This document shows, piece after piece, positions 53,366 through 64,000 of a stretch of DNA of 64,000 nucleotides (within the stretch, counting starts at the first letter, position 1; the number at the start of each line of letters is the position of its first letter). The position numbers and the translations under genes are program-made. The stretch lies in the NCBI GenBank assembly GCA_019828595.1, contig JAHQRK010000008.1, positions 2,814,151 to 2,878,150 of the forward strand. Direction: 5' to 3'. The stretch comes from Aphanomyces cochlioides (Eukaryota; Oomycota; Saprolegniomycetes; Saprolegniales; Verrucalvaceae). The notes beneath the pieces were generated by a model. That model saw only the letters and a list, made by a program, of their open reading frames with translations. It was not told the origin of the DNA and did not search any database.

Positions 53366-53513
53366 GTGAGCTGACGGCTCACTCACTTCATCTCCTGTTC
53401 AATGACCACTTTGCCATATTCTGTTTTCCAAGTTCTATTTATACAGTACGAGGCAAATTAGTAAGTCATTAGGGCCTTTGCTCAAAAATAAGGTTAATAC
53501 AACTCATTTAACC

Positions 53514-54237
53514 AATGACGAAGACCCGCCAAGGTGGACGAACAAAAGATGTAGTCAAGTCGGTTGGTGAGTGTGGGACTTGTGAAGGTTCTTGCCACGG
53601 GGTTTTGACGGCGAAACAGATCCACCAGAGACAAACTGTGCATCCATTGTTCCAGTTGAAGGGTGCCGGCCATGGTGGAGGTACTGGGTCTCAACGAATC
53701 CAAATCTTTGTTGAGAGTGCAGTTGAAATCTCCTCCAACAATGTGGAGCGCATGTGGAGGAAAGTCGCGTGGCAATTCTTCGAAGTAACTTGCTCGTTGT
53801 TGGAAGGCTGCCGGCGCATAGATATTGTGGAGAACGACTGTCAGTGGACCCAGAGTACATCGCACTTGTAGATAACGACCACGAAGCACTGGGTTGTCAT
53901 GAGGGACTTGAGTGGCGTTCTTCAAAGGAGAGTGAGGATGTATCAACGTAGCCAGACCTCCAGTGGCTGGCGACGTGGATACTTCAGGGTAAATAGGCTC
54001 TTCAAAGAACAAAGAGCCTTCGTGGTTTGTGATGCGTTGCCAATGGAACGCAACACGGTCGTGGAGACTTGGCGTGCGGAAACGGGTTTCTTGGATAAAG
54101 GAAACGTCGTGAACACTTGATAGTTTGTCGAGGATGTACCGATGACTGTTGGAGAAGCCATTGGTGTTGAGGGAGATGATTTGTGGGTCCCAGTCCACGA
54201 GTTCAGTTGGGACATCGGAGAAGTTGTTGTCAATCAT
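53514..54237 (-). pseudogene. ORF2 aa 1-241, endonuclease (E12)
   Basis: Start ATG complement 54235-54237 (MIDNN). Open through GGDFN and NRLDYIF, cut by E11 just before the final QADH motif (H255), so the domain is incomplete here. Confidence 0.83.
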
Positions 54238-54315
54238 CACGAGTACAGATGAAAATGAGTAGAATGGAGGGGTCAGAGGGGAGGTTGAAATGGATTGAAG
54301 CAGGGGATAGAAGCC

Positions 54316-56634
54316 TTAGAGTTGATCGTCCTCCAAATCGAGGGGATCAATTTCGTCGGCGTTCATGGAGTGGTGAGCTTTGCTACAGAGCTCGTCGATG
54401 TGGTAATTGTTGGTGATGCTTTTGAGCATCGAGATGGCCGACAAGACGGGAGCCGGCAAAGTGAACTTCTCGAGATTGTCGCTGAAGTTTTCGATCAAAG
54501 CAAACAGCGACCAGTCCGTCAAGCAGTTGGTGTCAGGCAATCTTGTTGCTTCTTGGTTCAATAGAACAGTCAGTGCCTCCGAGTTTGTGTAGAGGTCTGG
54601 GGCCCGATTTGAGAGGAATAAGTCAATCGTAGCAAGTGCAAAGAGGATGCGCTTGATCTCTGGTATGTCCGTGGTCAATTCTTCCAAGATTTCTGACGGG
54701 TGAATCTTGTATTGAGCCATGAAGTTGACGTGATGTTTGTAGTTGTGAGGCTTGCCTTGAGCTTTTAACAAAGCCATCTTGCGCTCAATAGTCTTGGTTG
54801 CAACAAGTGACTGAAACAAACTGAGGTCTTCATCTTGTGCGTACATAGCATGTGCAACGAGCTGAGGATCATCTCGCAAAATGCGTTGACATTCGGTGAT
54901 ACTGCCTTCGACTTTCTTGTCTCGAATGATCTTCTTCGCCAATTCGAGGTGGGCTGCAGCAGACTTGTTAAGTCGTTGTTTCTTCGCTTTGCCTTTGGTC
55001 TTTTTCGGGCGTGGCGCACTTGAATCTTCCAATACAATTCGAGGCACTGCAAAGTCTTCAAACGAGAGTTCCACGTCGTCTTCTTCGAGGATATGAAAAC
55101 GGTTGGATGTCGGCAGGGGATCCAAACGTGGGGACGAAGGCAAAGTACGTTTTGGAGCTGGTCCAGACCGGTAGCCCGTTACCAATTGAAGGTCCAGCGA
55201 GTTCTTGGGCTGCTCACTTGGTGGAGCAAGAGCGGGCGATTCGTTGGTAGACATTTCCACATCTTCTTGTTGTTTGTCTTGTCCATTGTTGTTAGGGGGA
55301 TCGCTGTCACCAGACATATCGACATCAGAGCCATGAGAAGGAGCTGTTGGCTGTGGTTGTTCATCTTGACGATCTCCAGATGCCTCAGTTGAGTCGGCCT
55401 CGCCTTCCGCATTTGTTCCAGGGTCTTGATCATGATCGTCTCCATCATGTTCAGGTTCTTTTTCTCCTGACGGAGGAGATTTTGCCGCTGCCTTGGCCGC
55501 TTTTGCCTTCGCTTTTTCAGCCTTGGCCTCTGCACGTCGTGAAACAATCGACGGAGGCAATGTCTTGTTCAGAGCAGCGATCTTGTGCTGAAACACGACG
55601 ACAAAAGGCTGACCCGACGGATCCGTAATGGTGATTTCGCGTAGTGCGTCGCCGGATTTTGGCACCAGCACTGCAGGAGGCGCAGACGACTTGAAAATGA
55701 CTCTCAAATGCGGCGACTTGATGTTCTGACCAGCAGTAGGGTTGAATGCTGCTATCACTGACTTGGTCAATGCAGCCATTTTCTTGACAATTGCCTTGGC
55801 CATCGAAGGGTGACTGACCTTGTTGAACGTAACGTAGTAGTTGTTGCCATAACGCGAGTATTTGGGAACCAGGAAGTCTTTGCCACCAAGTCGAAACGTT
55901 GTGCCTCCCATTTCCACGCACGTAGACAAGTTGTAACTTGAGATCACAATGGTCTGTGGGTTCTTCTTGTGGATCAAAATGTTCGGAAATTTGGAGCCCC
56001 ATAACGAACCAGGATTTTCCTTGACAAATTGATCGCAGATGACTTTTTCGGACCAGTCCTTGTAGCCTTCGCCCAACTTGACTGTGAGCTCGTACACTTG
56101 GGACTGGGGGGTGAGCAAAATGTTTTCAATGAAGGCGTCCATGTCACCAGAGTCTTTGTAGAATGCGTCCGCCATGGCCTCGCATCGCGCAATATCGTCA
56201 TCGGCAATAGCATGAGCACCAGTGTTGCGATGTTTCGCGCCTTTGGGGGCATTGCCTTGCTTGGAATCTTTCTTGGACGAAGCTGAATCCTTGCCGGGAG
56301 TCTTTTGCATCCATGGATTGGCCTTTTCAGCGTTTTGTTGCTCTTGATCGCCTTGTATTTTGTCTGCCGCGGTAGGAGGATCAACAGCGCCATTTCCTTG
56401 AGCAACGGATTTGTCGACAATGTCTTGATTTGACTGGTCATTGTCATTGTTTGTCGATTGTTCCTCTTGATTAACTTCTCCAGGAGTATCACACGGCTTC
56501 GCTTGGCCGTTAATGTCGCCTGACCCATCCACCTCCGAGTGAATTTGAGTATTTCCCTCGTCGGTTAAGGCCTCGGTTTCAGTAGAATCCTTCCCCTCGG
56601 CGTCTCCAGAGACCATATCCACGTCCTCTTGAGA
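54316..56634 (-). pseudogene. ORF1 aa 241-1012 (E12)
   Basis: Open without indels down to the TAA at 54316-54318. The acidic SQEDVDMVSGD segment is the first part present; to its right is the start of E13. One substitution turns the WTQK motif into WMQK near residue 349. Confidence 0.83.
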
Positions 56635-56697
56635 AAACTTCCGAATTTGCCTCGTACCCCTCAAGTCAAGAAGTTATCAAGTGCCGCCGCGCTCAAA

Positions 56698-59600
56698 ATG
56701 TCCAACCAACAGCTGTTCCGAGCTCCGTGAGACCAACACTCACGGAGTCACCATCATTCCAGGTATTGTATCACCTCACCCACTTTCGTCGTCCAATCAG
56801 GATGGCGGAAGTGGTGTGAGTAATGTCGCTACACCTAACCCTAGGGCCGAAGTGGAGGTCGAGTTCGACCCCAACAGCGTCTCTGGAGACCAATCTGCGT
56901 CTCGCTCCCCCAGCGCTTCACCTGGTGCTCCACTCGCCGGAGTTCCAGGGGGGGGTCAACCTCAGTGGGTCAGTGGTTGACCCCCAGACCACTGTCGTTA
57001 ACTTGTCTAGCGAAGCCCTCACTCAGGAGGGCGAACCACTGGGGCCTTGTGCCTGTGGTGGCTGCTTCCCTGGACTCCAATTGGAGTCGATCCCCAGTGA
57101 AGGCGGCGAGAAAACGGGGTCCATGCCAGCCCTAGAGGCTACGAGGGCCCCCCCTATGGGCACACCCTGCGGTTCTGTCTACTTCCCCCCAGGGGCCTCT
57201 TCGGAGGGGCGGGGGCGGTATCCCGATTTGGGTTCTCGCCGGAGCAATGGTGTACCCCAGTCACCGTGCTGCGGGGATGGCATGGATTCCCCTTCTACCC
57301 CTGTCACTGGGGGTCTGGCCCCGGCCTTTCTCGTGACCAATGGGACTGAGCCAGCAGCCACCAACCGCGTCGCCCCCTGTGCTGAGCCTCCTAGAACGGG
57401 AGAGGAAGAAGAAAAATCTCAAGAGGACGTGGATATGGTCTCTGGAGACGCCGAGGGAAGGATTCGACTGAAACCGAGGCCTTAACCGACGAGGGAAATA
57501 CTCAAATTCACTCGGAGGTTGATGGGTCAGGCGACATTAACGGCCAAGCGAAGCCGTGTGATACTCCTGGAGAAGTTATTCAAGAGGAACAATCGACAAA
57601 CAATGACAATGACCAGTCAAATCAAGACATTGTCGACAAATCCGTTGCTCAAGGAAATGGCGCTGTTGATCCTCCTACCGCGGCAGACAAAATACAAGGC
57701 GATCAAGAGCAACAAAACGCTGAAAAGGCCAATCCATGGACGCAAAAGACTCCCGGCAAGGATTCAGCTTCGTCCAAGAAAGATTCCAAGCAAGGCAATG
57801 CCCCCAAAGGCGCGAAACATCGCAACACTGGTGCTCATGCTATTGCCGATGACGATATTGCGCAATGCGAGGCCATGGCGGACGCATTCTACAAAGACTC
57901 TGGTGACATGGACGCCTTCATTGAAAACATTTTGCTCACTCCCCAGTCCCAAGTGTACGAGCTCACAGTCAAGTTGGGCGAAGCCTACAAGGACTGGTCC
58001 GAAAAAGTCATCTGCGATCAATTTGTCAAGGAAAATCCTGGTTCGTTATGGGGCTCCAAATTTCCGAACATTTTGATCCACAAGAAGAACCCACAGACCA
58101 TTGTGATCTCAAGTTACAACTTGTCTACGTGCGTGGAAATGGGAGGCACAACGTTTCGACTTGGTGGCAAAGACTTCCTGGTTCCCAAGTACTCGCGTTA
58201 TGGCAACAACTACTACGTTACGTTCAACAAGGTCAGTCACCCTTCGATGGCCAAGGCAATTGTCAAGAAAATGGCTGCATTGACCAAGTCAGTGATAGCA
58301 GCATTCAACCCTACTGCTGGTCAGAACATCAAGTCGCCGCATTTGAGAGTCATTTTCAAGTCGTCTGCGCCTCCTGCAGTGTTGGTGCCAAAATCCGGCG
58401 ACGCACTACGCGAAATCACCATTACGGATCCGTCGGGTCAGCCTTTTGTCGTCGTGTTTCAGCACAAGATCGCTGCTCTGAACAAGACATTGCCTCCGTC
58501 GATTGTTTCACGACGTGCAGAGGCCAAGGCTGAAAAAGCGAAGGCAAAAGCGGCCAAGGCAGCGGCAAAATCTCCTCCGTCAGGAGAAAAAGAACCTGAA
58601 CATGATGGAGACGATCATGATCAAGACCCTGGAACAAATGCGGAAGGCGAGGCCGACTCAACTGAGGCATCTGGAGATCGTCAAGATGAACAACCACAGC
58701 CAACAGCTCCTTCTCATGGCTCTGATGTCGATATGTCTGGTGACAGCGATCCCCCTAACAACAATGGACAAGACAAACAACAAGAAGATGTGGAAATGTC
58801 TACCAACGAATCGCCCGCTCTTGCTCCACCAAGTGAGCAGCCCAAGAACTCGCTGGACCTTCAATTGGTAACGGGCTACCGGTCTGGACCAGCTCCAAAA
58901 CGTACTTTGCCTTCGTCCCACGTTTGGATCCCCTGCCGACATCCAACCGTTTTCATATCCTCGAAGAAGACGACGTGGAACTCTCGTTTGAAGACTTTGC
59001 AGTGCCTCGAATTGTATTGGAAGATTCAAGTGCGCCACGCCCGAAAAAGACCAAAGGCAAAGCGAAGAAACAACGACTTAACAAGTCTGCTGCAGCCCAC
59101 CTCGAATTGGCGAAGAAGATCATTCGAGACAAGAAAGTCGAAGGCAGTATCACCGAATGTCAACGCATTTTGCGAGATGATCCTCAGCTCGTTGCACATG
59201 CTATGTACGCACAAGATGAAGACCTCAGTTTGTTTCAGTCACTTGTTGCAACCAAGACTATTGAGCGCAAGATGGCTTTGTTAAAAGCTCAAGGCAAGCC
59301 TCACAACTACAAACATCACGTCAACTTCATGGCTCAATACAAGATTCACCCGTCAGAAATCTTGGAAGAATTGACCACGGACATACCAGAGATCAAGCGC
59401 ATCCTCTTTGCACTTGCTACGATTGACTTATTCCTCTCAAATCGGGCCCCAGACCTCTACACAAACTCGGAGGCACTGACTGTTCTATTGAACCAAGAAG
59501 CAACAAGATTGCCTGACACCAACTGCTTGACGGACTGGTCGCTGTTTGCTTTGATCGAAAACTTCAGCGACAATCTCGAGAAGTTCACTTTGCCGGCTCC

Positions 59601-59733
59601 CGTCTTGTCGGCCATCTCGATGCTCAAAAGCATCACCAACAATTACCACATCGACGAGCTCTGCAGCAAAGCTCACCACTCCATGAACGCCGACGAAATT
59701 GATCCCCTCGATTTGGAGGACGATCAACTCTAA
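56698..59733 (+). pseudogene. ORF1 with four indels (E13)
   Basis: Start ATG 56698, but two bases are lost three codons in (about 56707). Further changes are +1 in a G run (56948-56955, eight for seven), -1 in a G run near 57456 and -1 in a C run at 58917-58919; the net change is -3 against intact copies. The product is broken into four frames. The hairpins of the ORF1 5' region remain. Three of four indels are in homopolymers. Confidence 0.85.
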
Positions 59734-59811
59734 GGCTTCTATCCCCTGCTTCAATCCATTTCAACCTCCCCTCTGACCCCTCCATTCTACTCATTTTCAT
59801 CTGTACTCGTG

Positions 59812-62800
59812 ATGAGTGACAACAACTTCTCCGATGTCCCAACTGAACTCGTGGACTGGGACCCACAAATCATCTCCCTCAACACCAATGGCTTCTCCAA
59901 CAGTCATCGGTACATCCTCGACAAACTATCAAGTGTTCACGACGTTTCCTTTATCCAAGAAACCCGTTTCCGCACGCCAAGTCTCCACGACCGTGTTGCG
60001 TTCCATTGGCAACGCATCACAAACCACGAAGGCTCTTTGTTCTTTGAAGAGCCTATTTACCCTGAAGTATCCACGTCGCCAGCCACTGGAGGTCTGGCTA
60101 CGTTGATACATCCTCACTCTCCTTTGAAGAACGCCACTCAAGTCCCTCATGACAACCCAGTGCTTCGTGGTCGTTATCTACAAGTGCGATGTACTCTGGG
60201 TCCACTACAGTCGTTCTCCACAATATCTATGCGCCGGCAGCCTTCCAAGAACGAGCAAGTTACTTCGAAGAATTGCCACGCGACTTTCCTCCACATGCGC
60301 TCCACATTGTTGGAGGAGATTTCAACTGCACTCTCAACAAAGATTTGGATTCGTTGAGACCCAGTACCTCCACCATGGCCGGCACCCTTCAACTGGAACA
60401 ATGGATGCACAGTTTGTCTCTGGTGGATCTGTTTCGCCGTCAAAACCCCGTGGCACGAGCCTTCACAAGTCCCACACTCACCAACCGACTTGACTACATC
60501 TTTTGTTCGTCCACCTTGGCGGGTCTTCGTCATTGGAAGGCGACGCACATGCCACACGTTCCACAGGCTGACCACGTGGCTTGTCGTATCATCACAAAGC
60601 GTCAAACATTGCGCCATGGCTCTGGATCATGGAAAGCTCCAACTTGGCTACTTCGTCTACCACGAGCGGCCGAGATTGTTCATGGATGTCTGGATCGATT
60701 TTTGGACAAGTCTCCAACATTCCACAATATCTCCAAGGCCTACGACATGCTGGTCAATGATATCCGCTCCCAACTCAAAGAATTCCATTCTCAACGATTG
60801 GAGAAACAACGTCTGCCGTTGAAGAAGTTAGCTGTCGAGATCGCTTCGCTTTTGCAAGTCCCCAACATGCGTCAAGATTCAGTGCTGGTGGATCGAGTGC
60901 GAGACCTTCAAAAGCAAATTCACGAGCTGCAAGATCGAGACAAGCAGTTTCGTCAAGACCAGGCGTTCCAACTTCACTTGTACAAAGCAGAGCGCTCGTC
61001 CAAGTTCCACTTCATGTCCCCTGTCCCTACCCCCTTGAAGAAGACAGTCTTCAAAGAGTTGGTGGATGTCAATGGAAATGTTGTCTCCAATCAACAAGGC
61101 ATGTCTGACGTCCTGGTCGACTACTACAAGGACTTGTTTGCAGCTCCCGAGGTGCAGCGATCTGGAGACGAAGTGTCGTCATTTCTGACCCCATTGACTC
61201 GACACAAGCAACTGCCAGAGCAAGCCCAGAAGAGCTGTCGGCTCCCTTGCGCGCCAACGAGTTCTATCATGCTATTCGACACAGCAGTTCGAACTCAGCG
61301 CCAGGTCCCAACGCTCTGCCATTCGAAGTCCTCAAACTTGCACCTCACAAGTGGTCGTTGGTATTGGAGCTGCTATTCACACACCAGCTCCATTCTCACC
61401 CTCGCTTGACTCCCATGCAACTTGTCAGTACGCTGGTGTTGCTGCACAAGAAAGGCCCCAAGTCACAAGCCAAGAACTATCGGCCCATTAGCCTACTCAA
61501 CACGGATGTGAAAATCCTGACGAGTATTCTGGCTTATCGACTCCAGCGCCACATTCGACACATCATCCACCCGGACCAGCAAGGCTTTATCCGTCGAAGC
61601 AATATCCAAACCAATATTGCACGACTGGATGACATGCTGCACCACATCAAACTACACAGTCCGTCCTCGATGGTGGCACTGCTTGACTTTGAGAAAGCTT
61701 TTGATCGCGTGGACCACGCGTACTTGCTCCGCGTCCTCCGTCACTATGGCTTTCCCGAAACCTTTGTTGACATGGTTCGCGTACTGTACTCGGGCCGCAA
61801 GTCTCGCATCTTGGTGAACGGCTTCTTGTCCAAGCCAGTTCACATCTCACGCGGTGTGTTGCAAGGTGATCCACTGTCGCCACTTCTGTTTGTGATCGCT
61901 TTGGAACCGATGTGCCAACTCCTACGGCAACACTCCAACTATGGCATCAAGTGTGGGGATCGCTACCACACTGGGAGTTACTTTGCCGACGACTCGCAAC
62001 TCTATGCGGCAAATGAGACGTGCCTCCACCGGCAGCTTGCATTGGTTCAAACCTTTTGCGACAAGTCTGGTTTCCGACTCAACGTAGACAAGACCCAAAT
62101 TCTGACCTACAGCCAGTTGAATGGGAACCTTGCCTCACTACAAGTTACTTCCGACAGTCCCGTGAAGGCTCTTGGTATCTTGGTTGCGCCCAATCTTTCT
62201 CCATTGGCACGTTTCAATTACGTGTTTGAGAAGTTTGTGGCTCGCTTGTCTTTGTGGCTCTACAAGGCTCGAACCATGGCCGGAAAAGTCACTATCCTGC
62301 ACAGCATATGTCTGCCTGTGTTATGGTACCAACTGGCTTTTGTCCCTGCCGACAAAGACCTGGCCAAAAAGATCGACAAGGCCATGCTTCAATTTATGCA
62401 TGGTGAAGAAATCAACCCATCCTCCTCTGTCCATGGCCTCCGTTTGATCAAAAAGGAGATCCTATTCATGCCGAAGAAGTCCGGTGGCTTAGGCCTGCAC
62501 CATGCACTTGCTTTATGGCAACAACACAACCGCTCTGTCATGATCAGATGCATTCAAGCCATCACCACCCCACCCCGCAAGTCTGCCATGTCCGCCTGGA
62601 TTACGCCGGGCTATACTCTCCTCGAGAAGGCTTTTCATCCATGGGGTTCCCCCGAGATCTCCTCTTGGCAAATGGCTCTTCTGCATTCATCAGACAACTG
62701 TACAAGAATCCCAATATCACTCCAATGTGGAAAGCCTTATTGAGTAGCTGGTTTGAATCCCGCTGGACTCCGTACGGCTGTCCAAATCACATCTCATCTT

Positions 62801-63864
62801 TGGATGTTCCCCTTTGGCACAACTCGTATCTGCCTGGACTCGAAGACCTATACGATCAGTGCTCTACATCGACGCAAGACCAAGCCAATGTATTGGCTTC
62901 GCTTCACATCACGAAGTTGTCGCATTTGTTGACTCCGTGTCAGCGAGTTTGGCCAGCTTCGATCTTGTTCGACAAAATCAACCGTGCCTGCCGCCAAGCC
63001 AATTTTGTCCCTCCAACGAAACAATGGATCTCAATCTTGGTGACCAAGTTATCACGATTGTTTGAGATTGTTTCTGAAGAGGATGCTCCCGTGTTCCACT
63101 TGCCGACGCCAAGCTCTGAATGGATGGAATGGCACTGGATGATTCACCCTGACTCGAGTCCGATCTTGTTGGCGCTTGCGACTTCGAAATCGGCTAAGAT
63201 CAGAGTTCTCCAGCTGTCAGCTCGTCCATTCTTCCTACCAAGCATCTCAACCTGCCATCCAACTTTTACGAAGACCCCAAGCGCCTTACCCAACTTGCCG
63301 CCTTCCTCCAACCCGACCACATTCTCCCTCGATATGGAGAGTTCATTTTCAAGACCCTTCTCCGCGCCAACGCCATGCAATATCTGTTTCAGTACCAAGA
63401 CCCCAAGCCGACGTGTGTCTTCTGTCGTGTCAATGAGACGTACGAGCATTTCCTGTTCTCTTGTGGATATGGTCAATCTGTTTGGTATTTCTTCAAGACA
63501 ATCCAGCGACTGCTCGAGTGTTCCTTTCCGTCGACTTGTCTGGAAATGTTCTACGAGACGCCCAAGCCGTCCGATGGATACTACATCCGTGGCTATCTGA
63601 AGATCTGGCCGATTGTCCGAGCCTGCGTGTATTATCAAATATGGCTCCAACGTGCCTATCCCCCCCTTTCACCCCCCCTCCCACCAAAAAGGCTGCTGGA
63701 GGTTTCCATTCATGCTGCCTCTTTGATCAAGCTACATCTACAACAGCTCCTGGTTGATCTCCCTCTCAAGAAAGGGATACACCAAGGTATTCAATGTGCT
63801 CAAGCATCTATCTTCGGACCCCTGGTTACGTCAACACATCATTCCTAACAGCGTCGTTTCATGA
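59812..63864 (+). pseudogene. ORF2 with five indels and a scrambled patch (E13)
   Basis: MSDNN type. Single-base losses at about 60206, 61231, 62649-62653 (C run) and 63205, and a gain near 63771, for a net -3. The RT core from about 61247 to 62650, with FADD, is open in one frame. Bases about 63656-63712 align at equal length to other copies but differ at many positions and are C-rich. TGA at 63862-63864. Confidence 0.85.
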
Positions 63865-64000
63865 GTGAGCTGACGGCTCACTCACTTCATCTCCTGTTCA
63901 ATGACCACTTTGCCATATTCTGTTTTCCAAGTTCTGTTTATACAGTACGAGGCAAAATAGTAAGTCATTAGGGCCTTTGCTCAAAAATAAGGTTAATACA
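63865..64000 (+). other. 3' UTR of E13, incomplete at window edge
   Basis: Has the stop-proximal hairpin (loop TGACG, long arm CTCACTCAC), the 5'-complementary segment (reading AAATAG where others have AAATTAG, one base shorter) and the start of the terminal hairpin, cut at GGTTAATACA. Confidence 0.7.

Larger units (their letters stand above)
47592..53513 (+). mobile_element. LINE copy E11, ORF1 5' part displaced
   Basis: Same left boundary as E10 (ORF1 nt 1398). The 3' end abuts CCAATGACGAAG in the minus-strand ORF2 of E12, so E11 is inferred to be inserted in E12. The 3' UTR loop is TGACG with the longer CTCACTCAC stem arm, differing from E10, so E10 and E11 are not simply identical duplicates over their whole length. 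Confidence 0.84.
53514..56634 (-). mobile_element. LINE copy E12, outermost copy, both ends displaced
   Basis: Minus strand, from ORF2 nt 724 (left, at the E11 insertion) to ORF1 nt 721 (right, at the 5' end of E13). It need not be truncated: both boundaries are explained by later insertions, E11 on the left and E13 on the right. If so its 3' part is left of base 1 and its 5' part right of the window. Confidence 0.75.
56635..64000 (+). mobile_element. LINE copy E13, full-length 5' end, 3' tip beyond window
   Basis: The canonical 5' terminus ACTTCCG starts at 56637 and is preceded by two A bases that fit neither E12 nor the element start, possibly untemplated. The last element bases (about a dozen) lie beyond 64000. 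If inserted in E12 the target duplication at its 3' end should be CCACGTCCTCTTGAGA or a shorter version of it. It is the copy richest in indels, mostly in homopolymers. Confidence 0.83.

Noticed and set aside
41632..53513. Satellite or macrosatellite repeat of about 5.9 kb
   Set aside because: Only two adjacent units share boundaries; they have differing indels and 3' UTR types and clear LINE 3' ends.
56635..56700. E12 and E13 as one twin-primed element
   Set aside because: E12 covers pos about 782-3902 and E13 starts at pos 1, so the two arms overlap. Twin-primed arms from one RNA should not.
1..64000. CRISPR arrays, tRNA or rRNA genes, LTRs, bacterial operons, poly(A) tails
   Set aside because: I looked for short spaced repeats, long terminal repeats, A-rich tails and typical RNA gene patterns and saw none.

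Overview
The whole 64 kb is one family of non-LTR retrotransposon (LINE). I see no host gene, RNA gene, CRISPR array, LTR or DNA transposon. The organism must be a eukaryote: every open frame belongs to an APE-endonuclease/reverse-transcriptase LINE with a separate ORF1. The Tx1/L1-like reverse transcriptase, the C-terminal zf-RVT zinc finger and the style of ORF1 remind me of oomycete (stramenopile) LINEs. That taxonomic guess is memory-based inference, not shown by the sequence.

Reconstructed element, about 7,381 nt: a 61-nt 5' UTR; ORF1 (1,012 aa, acidic low-complexity N-terminus, globular middle, Lys-rich segments, helical C-terminus); a 78-nt open spacer; ORF2 (1,351 aa: endonuclease about aa 18-260, coiled-coil linker, RT about 535-830, CCHC finger 1203-1219); and a 147-148-nt 3' UTR ending ...CATTTAACC with no poly(A). 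Below, 'pos' means coordinate in this element and 'nt' means coordinate in its ORF.

Thirteen copies, left to right: E1 (-, 1-5323); E2 (5' arm inverted, 5324-19015, broken up by E3, E4 and E5); E3 (+, 8144-9899); E4 (-, 11371-17882, split by E5); E5 (+, 13963-17061); E6 (+, 19016-24983); E7 (-, 24984-29657); E8 (5' arm inverted, 29658-34276); E9 (+, 34277-41631); E10 (+, 41632-47591); E11 (+, 47592-53513); E12 (-, 53514-56634); E13 (+, 56635-64000, last bases beyond the window). Copies look about 99% alike, so the burst is recent.

The apparent jumble is best explained as serial nesting. Each 3' end abuts an internal site of another copy, and the site always begins with CC. Two insertions show both target-site duplications (14 and 15 bp). 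The inferred order, oldest outside, is E12 > E11 > E10 > E9 > E8 > E7 > E6 > E2 > {E1, E3, E4 > E5}, with E13 also inside E12. The missing left halves should therefore lie left of base 1 in a predictable order.

Coding state: ORF1 is intact in E6, E7 and E9. A full ORF2 is intact only in E10. E5 keeps an open RT plus zinc finger. No copy in the window has both ORFs intact. E6, E7 and E8 share internal ORF2 deletions and look like a mobilised non-autonomous subfamily. Most small indels are in homopolymers, especially in E13, so consensus error is possible.
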